DNA of 64,000 nucleotides from UBA12191 sp009937185 (GTDB lineage Bacteria; Planctomycetota; UBA8108; UBA1146), in assembly GCA_938075155.1 (NCBI GenBank), contig CALJGL010000012.1, positions 1 through 64,000 on the forward strand, read 5' to 3'. The translations under genes and the position numbers were made by a program. Under the pieces are notes generated by a model. That model ran no database searches. It was not told where the DNA came from and saw nothing but the letters and a program-made list of their open reading frames with translations. Below are positions 1-7,574 of this stretch, one piece after another; position 1 is the first letter of the stretch, and each line of letters opens with the position of its first letter.

Positions 1-989
1 GTTCGGTTGGTTCCTTCGTTGGACCACATGAAGGTGATCACCCGGGTCAGGTCGAGTCGGAACGCTAACAACATGAGTTCGTTCATCAGCCGCACGTGCT
101 CCTGATAGTTGGTAGGGCTGAGGTCTTCAAATTGGGTGAGACCTTGCTCTTGTTTTTCGAGAGCATCTAATTCTTCGAGCCGATCGATGCGTCTTTCCAG
201 ATCGCGGATGCCGGAAAGAAATTCATCGAAGCGTCCGCGATCGGCATATCCCAGTGATCTTTGAATGCCCGCGGCATCCTCGCGGACAAAATCGAGAATG
301 CTCGATCGCCGGTGAATCCGAATTTGTCGGGCAGCGGCAGTTTCTCCAGCAGGGCCTTTCAGAAATAGGCGTTCAAAAACACGTCGTGGTTGGATCTCAT
401 GGGGGATAGGACGATCTGGTTGGGCCCATGAAATATTGGAAGAGTAGGCACAGGAATAACCGGAGTCGCAGTTCCCTGACTGACGACCCCCTTCGGTGCC
501 CAACTGTAATGAAGGAATCAACGTTTCGCCGGCACTGCTACGAGCCAGAACTTGATCGATGGAGAGGCCGGAGCGGATGTCGGAACCTGCTGTTTTGTAT
601 GGGTGAGCACCCGTGAGGAAGCAAGCTGAAGAACGAGCATGATCTCCGGGACCATCGCCGAGTGCTTTGGCATTGCGATGGCTGAGGCCACGAACCAAGA
701 GTACATCCTCAAAGACTTTTTCGAGGGGCTGCAGACTCGATGAAAACTGTCTTTGTCCCTCGACTTCGGTGATCGACCAATTGGGCATGTGAACCCCATT
801 GGGAATGAAGAGGAAGGCGGTCCTTCGAGGTGAACCTGAGATCTCGCCGGCTGTTGCGGCTGCGTGTGAGATCAGTCCAGCAGGAAGCAGCGATTCAAGC
901 CAGGGTAATGCCACAGCGGTCCCTATCCCTCGCAGGAAAGTTCGCCGTGCCAGCTGCCGCTGTACCATCTTCGATGGATTCTGACTCAT
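1..989 (-). CDS. DUF1552 family secreted protein (3' end beyond window)
   Basis: About 329 residues are visible, from ATG at 989 and open to the window edge, so the C-terminus is missing. The N-terminus has a twin-arginine-like signal (ARRTFLRG followed by a hydrophobic AVALPWLESLLPAG stretch), so export is likely. Segments such as FLFIPNGVHMPNW, GDHARSSACFLTGAHP and LGTEGGRQSGNCDSGYSCAYS are typical of DUF1552 proteins. These are abundant in Planctomycetota and usually paired with a DUF1587/1592/1588/1585 cytochrome-like protein, as here: that gene ends 83 bp upstream of this start in the same direction. Molecular function is not established; the family is distantly sulfatase/DUF1501-like in character. 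Confidence 0.85.
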   Translation of the reverse strand, partial: MSQNPSKMVQRQLARRTFLRGIGTAVALPWLESLLPAGLISHAAATAGEISGSPRRTAFLFIPNGVHMPNWSITEVEGQRQFSSSLQPLEKVFEDVLLVRGLSHRNAKALGDGPGDHARSSACFLTGAHPYKTAGSDIRSGLSIDQVLARSSAGETLIPSLQLGTEGGRQSGNCDSGYSCAYSSNISWAQPDRPIPHEIQPRRVFERLFLKGPAGETAAARQIRIHRRSSILDFVREDAAGIQRSLGYADRGRFDEFLSGIRDLERRIDRLEELDALEKQEQGLTQFEDLSPTNYQEHVRLMNELMLLAFRLDLTRVITFMWSNEGTNR

Positions 990-1071
990 GATTTCGACTT
1001 TCTGCAAGAGTGACACGGCTCTTCATGGATGAAAACGCTGGAAAAGGGAAAAGGCAAATAAGAAATGATCA

Positions 1072-3324
1072 TTAAGGAATCTCCCGCTTACGGAAAGCAT
1101 CGAGGAGAACGATGGCTTCAATCAAATCCTGAAGTGTCGACTCTGGTTTCAGATTACGGGATAGGCGACTGATTGCGGGGATGTCCCCAGAGTCCAAACT
1201 TCGACCGAGTGCATAGGTCATCAGATGGGTGGTCAGTGAACGACGAAAACCGGTTTCTTTTTCGACCCGTTGCCGGAGGCCTCGAGGGCCATCGATGAGC
1301 GTCCCGTCGGGGAGCTCTCCTTGATCATCCACGATTCCTTCCCGGAAGCGTCCTACCGCATCGAAGCGTTCCATAGAAAAGCCGATGGCGTCCATGCGAC
1401 TGTGACACGTCGCACATTCAGGATTGCGACGGTGAACTTCCAGTTGTTCCCTCAGGCTGAGATCTGAACCCGATTCTCCGGGAGCAGGAAGGTTTCCAGC
1501 TCCGGGAGGGGCAGGCGGGGGAGCATCGTCGAGTAATACCTCTAGAACCCACTTCCCTCGCAGGACGGGTGAAGTTCTCTGACGAGTACTGCTCGCTAGC
1601 AACACACTGCCATGGGAGATGAGGCCCCCTCCCCGTGGGGTGTTGATCTGAACCTTTTGATGAGATTCACCCCGATGGCCGGGAAGGTCGTAATGACGCG
1701 CCAGTCGACCATTCAGAAAGGAATAATCCGCATCGAGCAATTCTCGAATGGGTCGATCTTCGCGAAGGATGTGATCGAAGAAGAGTACGGTTTCTTTTTG
1801 CATATCCTGAAGCAGCACAGCGCGAAAACCTGGAAAGATTTTTCTATCCGGCTCTCGTTCCTGTAGGTCACGAATACGCAACCATTGGGTGGCGAAATCT
1901 CTGGCGAGAACTTTGGACCGGGGATCCGCGAGCATCCTTCGTGTGATTTGGATAAGGGTACTACTCTGGCTCAGCTTTCCCTTTTTTGCGAGGTCAAGGA
2001 GGGCATCGTCGGGGCAGGTTCCCCAGAGGAAGTATGAAAGCCTTGTGGCGAGTTCGTAGTTATCGAGCTCACGCACATCCCCTGATTTCAAACTCGCCGA
2101 GTCGGCTTCGGTTCTGAGAATGAACCGAGGTGAAACGATGGCTGCAATCAAGGCACTGCGAAGCAACTCTTCTGCAGGACTGTCCGGTGCACTCGCGACC
2201 AAAGCAAGATCCACCATCTGCTGTAATCGATCATTGCTCACAGGTTGACGCCAGAAACGCGGGAGCCAGCGGGCCATTCCACGTTTCAGTTTTTGTCGGG
2301 GTGAGCCACCACCCTTGAGTGCGAACTTTTGAAAAGGAGTGGGTTTTAAACCTTCGAGGGGACCTTCGATGATCAGTTGCTGAATGGCTCCATTGCGATC
2401 CCGTTGATCGGGATCAGGATCATCCGGCTGAAAGTAGTCATTGATGAAAGTTAAGCTGACGCTGCGCAGGCCTTGAGGAACCCGAAACTCGACAATGCGT
2501 TCTCCCGATTCGTTGCGGGACTCAGGGAAGATCAGACTCTTCTTGAGTTCTGAGCCGACATTCAGACGAAATGCAACGGGATCCGGCCCCGCCTGTTTCC
2601 CCCAGCCACGCACTGTAAACCGGTAGGTTCCGCGAGCAGGAAAAGGGAACTCTGTCGAAGCCGATCCGCGACTGAAGAAGTAAATATGATCGCCAACATT
2701 GCGAGTCCCACCGGTAGCTTCAAGGTTTTCTGAAGCAAAGATATTTTTGGGAGTTCCTTCGTCTTCAGGAGAGATCACCGCAGCGTGGGCTACTTCTTCT
2801 CCGATGCGAAACAGTTGTTCGATAAATCCGGGAGAGAGATGCCCCCCCTGATTATCAAAACCGGAACTGGATGCATCTGCGGGGAGGTGACGATGGACAT
2901 CGATCTCAACTCCGGTCAAATCTTTGATGGTTCTCTTCAGTTCTGTACGGCTCAGTCTTCGAGGAGGGACAGACCCTGGAGACTCTGGCAAGAGCGAGAG
3001 TTGGTGTCGGTTCCATGTATCAAGGAAACTCACAAGGTCATGACGTATTACGGGATTTAATTCGGGTTCATCGGCAGGAGGCATTTCACCACTTCGTAAA
3101 ACGTTGAGCAGAGTTTGCCAGTCGGCGGGGTCTCCGTCGGAGCCACTTTCGATGATCTCTGAAAGATCGAGGCCACCCTTCAGTTTCTCTCCGGAGTGGC
3201 ATCTAAAGCAGTGATTTTGGAGAGGTTCGATAATCGCTTTCGGAAAAGGATTGCGTGATCGACCCTCGTCATCGGAGAGAGGCAGGACACTGAATATGAG
3301 AAGAAACCATGGAGTTGATGTCAT
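1072..3324 (-). CDS. DUF1587/DUF1592/DUF1588/DUF1585 planctomycete cytochrome-type protein
   Basis: This is a 750-residue exported protein. After a signal peptide (about 1-17) comes a planctomycete-type cytochrome c motif CFRCH at 39-43. Then follow DUF1587 (about 120-185, RRLSRTELKRTIKDLTGV), DUF1592 (about 420-560, NYELATRLSYFLWGTCPDD), DUF1588 (about 580-680, including a second haem-type motif CATCH) and DUF1585 (C-terminal, LMTYALGRSLDSGD). The middle region (about 200-330) resembles a carbohydrate-binding beta-sandwich. The next gene in the same direction encodes the usual DUF1552 partner. Such pairs are proposed to act in periplasmic polymer degradation or redox chemistry, but no reaction is proven. 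Its start overlaps the stop of the upstream SRPBCC gene by 4 bp (ATGA type), suggesting translational coupling. Confidence 0.9.
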   Translation of the reverse strand: MTSTPWFLLIFSVLPLSDDEGRSRNPFPKAIIEPLQNHCFRCHSGEKLKGGLDLSEIIESGSDGDPADWQTLLNVLRSGEMPPADEPELNPVIRHDLVSFLDTWNRHQLSLLPESPGSVPPRRLSRTELKRTIKDLTGVEIDVHRHLPADASSSGFDNQGGHLSPGFIEQLFRIGEEVAHAAVISPEDEGTPKNIFASENLEATGGTRNVGDHIYFFSRGSASTEFPFPARGTYRFTVRGWGKQAGPDPVAFRLNVGSELKKSLIFPESRNESGERIVEFRVPQGLRSVSLTFINDYFQPDDPDPDQRDRNGAIQQLIIEGPLEGLKPTPFQKFALKGGGSPRQKLKRGMARWLPRFWRQPVSNDRLQQMVDLALVASAPDSPAEELLRSALIAAIVSPRFILRTEADSASLKSGDVRELDNYELATRLSYFLWGTCPDDALLDLAKKGKLSQSSTLIQITRRMLADPRSKVLARDFATQWLRIRDLQEREPDRKIFPGFRAVLLQDMQKETVLFFDHILREDRPIRELLDADYSFLNGRLARHYDLPGHRGESHQKVQINTPRGGGLISHGSVLLASSTRQRTSPVLRGKWVLEVLLDDAPPPAPPGAGNLPAPGESGSDLSLREQLEVHRRNPECATCHSRMDAIGFSMERFDAVGRFREGIVDDQGELPDGTLIDGPRGLRQRVEKETGFRRSLTTHLMTYALGRSLDSGDIPAISRLSRNLKPESTLQDLIEAIVLLDAFRKREIP

Positions 3325-3887
3325 CGTGATTTTTTCAATTCAGTTCCGTGAGCAAGGCGTTGTAAATCTTCTTCAAATTTAGCTTCTAATGCAGCCTCTA
3401 ACATCCAGGCCAGCAAACCTGTTCCTATGGGCAGAGTCCCGCGATCGACCCACTGTATTTCAGTCCGTCTATTTGGACCAAAAGAGAGTGTGATTTCTCC
3501 ATTACCATTGGGATCGTCCGATTCGATAGAAGAGATGTAGCGAAATGATCTTTCGAAACCGCCCCGACCGGGCAGTATTGTTTTTTGGACATCTGAGATC
3601 ACTAATTTCCCGCGACTGTTTTTGCTCTTCCAAGTCGAAGAGTGCCCAATGGATGCGGGTTCCCCTTCGATGACGAAATGGGGAACGCCATATTGCTCTT
3701 CATCCCAAGAGCTCCACTCTGACCATTGATTAAAATCGGAAAGTTTATTCCACAGGTCTTCGGGCTCTCGCTTGCTGGTGACATTTACCGAGACATTCCA
3801 GCTTGCAGGCATAGAAAAACTGAGGAGGAGCAGAATCAATAATATTAGCCCAGTCCCCAATAACATGAACTTCAGCAAAAATCTCAT
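3321..3887 (-). CDS. SRPBCC family protein with N-terminal membrane anchor
   Basis: The 188-residue protein starts with a strongly hydrophobic segment (about residues 5-25, MLLGTGLILLILLLLSF), which is a membrane anchor or signal peptide. The rest has the pattern of polyketide cyclase/SRPBCC (START-like) folds: VTSKREPEDLWNKLSDFNQWSEWSSW near the N-terminus and EITLSFGPNRRTEIQWVDRG before a C-terminal amphipathic helix. Such folds bind small hydrophobic ligands; the ligand here is unknown. It is the first gene of a unit with the DUF1592 protein (4-bp overlap) and is divergent from another SRPBCC gene at 4019. The two proteins share the layout anchor plus SRPBCC, so they may be an inverted paralogous pair. 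Confidence 0.75.
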   Translation of the reverse strand: MRFLLKFMLLGTGLILLILLLLSFSMPASWNVSVNVTSKREPEDLWNKLSDFNQWSEWSSWDEEQYGVPHFVIEGEPASIGHSSTWKSKNSRGKLVISDVQKTILPGRGGFERSFRYISSIESDDPNGNGEITLSFGPNRRTEIQWVDRGTLPIGTGLLAWMLEAALEAKFEEDLQRLAHGTELKKSR

Positions 3888-4018
3888 GATGAATCTCCCA
3901 TGGGGACCCTCGTATCAAACGGATATTCACCATAGAGTATCAGGTAACAGGGAGTCCTGTGAAGAGGAGCCTTGCGATATGAGTTCAGAACCCTACCGTC
4001 GATTTTGAAAGGGCTGGA

Positions 4019-4537
4019 ATGCTCAAGAAAGTAATAATAGCACTCGTCGCCTTGATGCTGTTGCTTTTGGTAATAGGAAGTTTGTTACCCGTAGATTACG
4101 TGGTGGAGAGAAGCATCTTCATCGATGGTGATCCAATGGAGATTCATGAAAGTATTGTCAACTTGAGAAGTTGGCCGGAGTGGACTCCATGGAATTCTCA
4201 ATTAGACCCGACGATGGTGTTCTCCTATTCGATAGGAGAGCCTGGTGTAGGTTTCAAGTCGAGATGGACCGGTGAATCGGTAGGTAATGGAAACCTTGAA
4301 ATTACGAGCGCAGAACCGGGTCGAGGCATTGTGTATGTACTCAACTTTGATGGTTATCCTCCGGTGGATGGAGTGATCGAAATCCAGCAGATGAAGGGCG
4401 GCTGTAATGTGAGGTGGAAAGCCTCCGGACAGTTGGAGCCGCCCCTGGGTGGTTTGATAGTAATGATGATGGATTCTAAGATGGGGGCAGATTTTGAGTC
4501 CGCCCTCTATGGCTTAAAAGAACGAAACATGAAATAG
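4019..4537 (+). CDS. SRPBCC family protein with N-terminal membrane anchor
   Basis: The 172-residue protein has a hydrophobic N-terminus (KVIIALVALMLLLLVIGSLLP) and then an SRPBCC-type domain: VDYVVERSIFIDGDPMEIHESIV, RSWPEWTPWN and a C-terminal helix with MMDSKMGADFESALYGLK. This matches the polyketide cyclase/dehydrase group commonly annotated in bacteria. It is transcribed away from the similar gene ending its 5' side at 3887, with a 131-bp shared intergenic region. The ATG at 4019 is preceded by AAAGGG as a plausible ribosome binding site. The methyltransferase gene follows within 13 bp, so they are probably co-transcribed. The ligand is unknown. Confidence 0.75.
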   Translation: MLKKVIIALVALMLLLLVIGSLLPVDYVVERSIFIDGDPMEIHESIVNLRSWPEWTPWNSQLDPTMVFSYSIGEPGVGFKSRWTGESVGNGNLEITSAEPGRGIVYVLNFDGYPPVDGVIEIQQMKGGCNVRWKASGQLEPPLGGLIVMMMDSKMGADFESALYGLKERNMK

Positions 4538-4550
4538 CGTGGAAGATAAA

Positions 4551-5759
4551 ATGACTCGAACTCCTTTTGTCCCTCGTATTGATCTCCAAAAGAGAGCTGC
4601 TCGACTGGCTCGACGCGGTCATCCATGGCTCTACCGTGACGATCTTAGGGATGGGGAATTGTCCGATCCCCGATTTGATACGGGCACGATAGTTCGTTTG
4701 TGGGATGAAGAGGGCCATGATCTTGGACTCGCCATTGCTTCCACACGTTCAAAAATCGCAATCCGTTTGTGTGGGTCATGGGTAGGGGAAGATGTTCCCG
4801 ATCCTGAGGCTTTCTTGCGACAAAGAATTCAAAGGGCAGCCGATTTAAGACCGAAAATTCAAAATGCCAAAGAGGGTTGTCGTCTGATTCATGGGGAAGC
4901 TGACCTCCTTCCTGGACTTGTGGTCGACAAGTACGCAGATGTGATGGTGATGCAAGCGACCACAGCATGGATGGAAGCACATTCAGAATTGGTGGCGAAT
5001 TTATTGATGGAGTTGTTCGAGCCTCGTTCCGTGCTGGCTAGGAATGACGTGGGAGTTCGAAAGTTCGAAAGATTGCCGGAAGAGGTTGTTCTTCTCGCAG
5101 GGGAATCTGTCGAGAGAGTCACAATAGACGAAGGTGGCGTGAAGCATTTGGTGCGTCCCTATGCTGGGCAAAAGACCGGGATGTACCTCGACCAAAGCCC
5201 CGCTCGTGCCAGAGTTCAAGAGTTAGCCCAAGGAGCGAGAGTCCTAGATTTGTGCTGCTATCAAGGCGGTTTCAGTGTTTCGGCGCTCGTTGGTGGCGCT
5301 AAAGCGGTGACGGCCGTCGATCAATCGGCCACAGCTTTAGAACTTGCGGTCGAGACGAGTGAACTGAATGGCTTTGATGGTCTCGAAACTATTCAGGGGA
5401 ACGTATTTGATGTCGTAAGAGAATTGAGATCAGAGAATCTTCAGTTTGATCTTATTGTTTTGGACCCACCCGCATTTTGTAAAAGTCGCCGAGAGGTTCA
5501 GGGAGGTGTCCGTGGATACCGCGATCTGAATCGTGCAGCGTTGAGACTTCTTGCACCAGGAGGGCGACTTATCACTTGTTCTTGTAGTCATCATCTCAAG
5601 CCCGATATGTTTGAAGATACACTTCGTCAATCGGCACTGGACCTTCCATTTCGAGTCATTGTTGAAGATCGGCTCGGAGCAGGGGCTGACCATCCGGTGT
5701 TGTTGCGTTTTCCGGAATCGGAGTATCTCAAGGTTCGGGTATTGCGTCGCTGGGATTGA
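4551..5759 (+). CDS. Class I SAM-dependent rRNA methyltransferase (RlmI/RlmK-like)
   Basis: The protein of about 402 residues has an N-terminal PUA-like region (RRGHPWLYRDDL, typical of the RlmI family), a middle EEHAD-like insert (GEADLLPGLVVDKYAD) and a C-terminal Rossmann methyltransferase domain. SAM-binding motif I is LDLCCYQGGFSV, motif IV is VLDPPAFCKSR, and TCSCSHH lies near the C-terminus. The family makes 5-methylcytosine in 23S rRNA, so a cytosine target is likely but the site cannot be read from sequence. I chose ATG 4551 (MTRTPFVP) over GTG 4539 because GGAAG lies 5 nt before it. The TTG start of the AlkB gene overlaps its stop codon. Confidence 0.85.
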   Translation: MTRTPFVPRIDLQKRAARLARRGHPWLYRDDLRDGELSDPRFDTGTIVRLWDEEGHDLGLAIASTRSKIAIRLCGSWVGEDVPDPEAFLRQRIQRAADLRPKIQNAKEGCRLIHGEADLLPGLVVDKYADVMVMQATTAWMEAHSELVANLLMELFEPRSVLARNDVGVRKFERLPEEVVLLAGESVERVTIDEGGVKHLVRPYAGQKTGMYLDQSPARARVQELAQGARVLDLCCYQGGFSVSALVGGAKAVTAVDQSATALELAVETSELNGFDGLETIQGNVFDVVRELRSENLQFDLIVLDPPAFCKSRREVQGGVRGYRDLNRAALRLLAPGGRLITCSCSHHLKPDMFEDTLRQSALDLPFRVIVEDRLGAGADHPVLLRFPESEYLKVRVLRRWD

Positions 5760-6406
5760 CCTTGGATTCAGTACTGAGATCATTTTCTGATCCTGCAATG
5801 ATTCCTGATTCGCCGAAGATGGAGGGCGCCACTCTTCATTATCTCCCTGCTTTTTTTAAAGCAGACGAAGAGCAGGAATTGTTCCAGCAATTACAAGATC
5901 AACTCCATTGGAGTCAGGGCCAGATTCGTCTCTTTGGAAAAGAGCATCTGATCCCAAGATTAGAAGCCTGGCATGGTGATCCTGAAGCGCGATACGGATA
6001 CTCGGGGACTGATCTTGAACCTGAGCCTTGGACGTCCGCCCTTCAACGGATTCGTAGTCGGCTTAAAGGGTTGAGTCATGACCTCGCTTTCAATTCTGTA
6101 CTTGGGAATTGGTATCGTGATGGTGAAGACGCTATGGGGTGGCACAGCGATGACGAGAAAGAACTGGGCCCGAAGCCCTGTATCGCTTCTCTGAGCTTTG
6201 GGTCAGGCAGGGATATTCGTTTTCGGCATCGAACCCGCAAGGATTTAGACCCTGTCATGTTGCATCTGGAGGCGGGGTCTCTTTTGCTCATGGAAGGCCT
6301 GACCCAAGAGAACTGGCAGCATGCCATTCCACGAAGGAGAGGGAGAAATGCTCCCGGAGGCCGCATCAATCTCACGTTTCGAACGATTCGATTTCCACGA
6401 TCTTGA
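5756..6406 (+). CDS. alkB: AlkB-type 2-oxoglutarate/Fe(II) dioxygenase (alkylation repair)
   Basis: This is an oxidative DNA/RNA dealkylation enzyme of about 200-216 residues. The iron ligands are visible as WHSDDE (His and Asp) and WQHAIPR (distal His). RINLTFR near the end supplies the arginines that bind 2-oxoglutarate. NSVLGNWYRDGEDAMGWHSD is closest in style to the ALKBH2/ALKBH3 group rather than to E. coli AlkB. The start is uncertain: TTG 5756 overlaps the upstream TGA, TTG 5762 has GGGA six bases before it, and ATG 5798 and ATG 5819 are also in frame. The stop codon abuts that of the convergent pseudouridine synthase gene (TGATCA). Confidence 0.88.
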   Translation: MTLDSVLRSFSDPAMIPDSPKMEGATLHYLPAFFKADEEQELFQQLQDQLHWSQGQIRLFGKEHLIPRLEAWHGDPEARYGYSGTDLEPEPWTSALQRIRSRLKGLSHDLAFNSVLGNWYRDGEDAMGWHSDDEKELGPKPCIASLSFGSGRDIRFRHRTRKDLDPVMLHLEAGSLLLMEGLTQENWQHAIPRRRGRNAPGGRINLTFRTIRFPRS

Positions 6407-7330
6407 TCAGGACTTGGGTGCGGTTTTTTCTAAAGCGTCTAGGCACTCGGTGAAATCAGCGGGCGGATCGACTTGGAATGCCATCTCTTTCAACGTTTTT
6501 GGATGAATAAACGTCAGTGATTGTGCATGAAGAGCGGCTCTACGAATCCATGGAGAAGTGACGCCATATTTTTCGTCGCCAATAATTGGTAGTTGAATGT
6601 GTCCTAAGTGGACCCTGATTTGGTTACGACGACCTGTTTCTAAGTGAACTTCCAAGAGTGAGTGATCCCCCATTTTTTTCAGTAGTTTCCAGTGAGTGAT
6701 AGCTGATTTACAGGGGTCGTGGGGTCTGGCGACTCGAACTCGTTTGTTACGCGCGTCTGTGTGCAGAGGGAAATCGCAGATGCCTTCTTCTTGCCGGGGT
6801 GTGCCTTTGCAGAGCGCGAGATATCGGCGTTTAAATTTTGTGTTGAGCAGTTGGTGCTTGATGGCATCACGTGCCTCGGGAGTTCTTGCCAAGACGATCA
6901 CGCCACTCGTATCTCTGTCGAGGCGTTGAACGATGAATAGAATCGGTCGCTTTTCACCTTCATGACGAAGGCGTCGATAGACCTCTGTTTGGAGAGTGAT
7001 TTCATTCTCACCCTCTTCTGTCGCTACGGTTAAAAGCCCAGCGGGTTTTTGAACGACGAGGACCTGCCGATCCTGATGCAGAATTTCTAGGCCTTCAGTC
7101 ACCATCTTGCGGTGGGCTGTTCTCAGTCGAGGGGGATCGGGATCCATTCTCAACTGTTGGCCAGATCGCAGTCGGAACCCTGGATCGGTCACGACGTTCC
7201 CGTCGATAGCCACGCCACCGCGAAGAATGATCTCTTTGGCTCTCCGATGGGAGGTGTCGAGTTGTTGGCGGATCTCAGCCTGTAAGGCTCTCTGATCCTC
7301 TTGTGCGGTCCATTCGGTTTTGCGTGACAC
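6407..7330 (-). CDS. RluA-family pseudouridine synthase with S4 domain
   Basis: The protein of about 307 residues converts uridine to pseudouridine in structured RNA. An N-terminal S4 RNA-binding domain (RRAKEIILRGGVAIDGNVVTDPGFRLRSGQ split over about 30-65) is followed by the RluA catalytic domain. That domain carries the motif QRLDRDTSG, whose Asp is the nucleophile, then KFKRRYLALCKG and the LETGRRNQIRVHLGH signature. The open frame extends to 7456, but the extra 42 residues look non-coding. GTG 7330 is preceded by GGAAGG six bases upstream and is preferred. Which RNA and position it modifies cannot be told. It is convergent with alkB with no bases between the stop codons. Confidence 0.87.
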   Translation of the reverse strand: MSRKTEWTAQEDQRALQAEIRQQLDTSHRRAKEIILRGGVAIDGNVVTDPGFRLRSGQQLRMDPDPPRLRTAHRKMVTEGLEILHQDRQVLVVQKPAGLLTVATEEGENEITLQTEVYRRLRHEGEKRPILFIVQRLDRDTSGVIVLARTPEARDAIKHQLLNTKFKRRYLALCKGTPRQEEGICDFPLHTDARNKRVRVARPHDPCKSAITHWKLLKKMGDHSLLEVHLETGRRNQIRVHLGHIQLPIIGDEKYGVTSPWIRRAALHAQSLTFIHPKTLKEMAFQVDPPADFTECLDALEKTAPKS

Positions 7331-7574
7331 GGAGGCCCTTCCTGTTGTTAAGGCTGAATATAGCGGTCCTGAGTCCCGATGTGGGTTTGTTTCCGGAGAA
7401 TGTCCACCGTTGCTCGATTTTTGTTCGACGAATCGATATCCTCGACAATGAATCATCGAGCCCTCACCGGGAATTCATGGGGATGTCCCCATGATCGGTA
7501 GGGTCAACCGGCTCTCTTCGGCAGGCTTCGGCTCCCCGGAATAGGGCGCAACCGCTTTGAGCGGTGGAGGCCAC

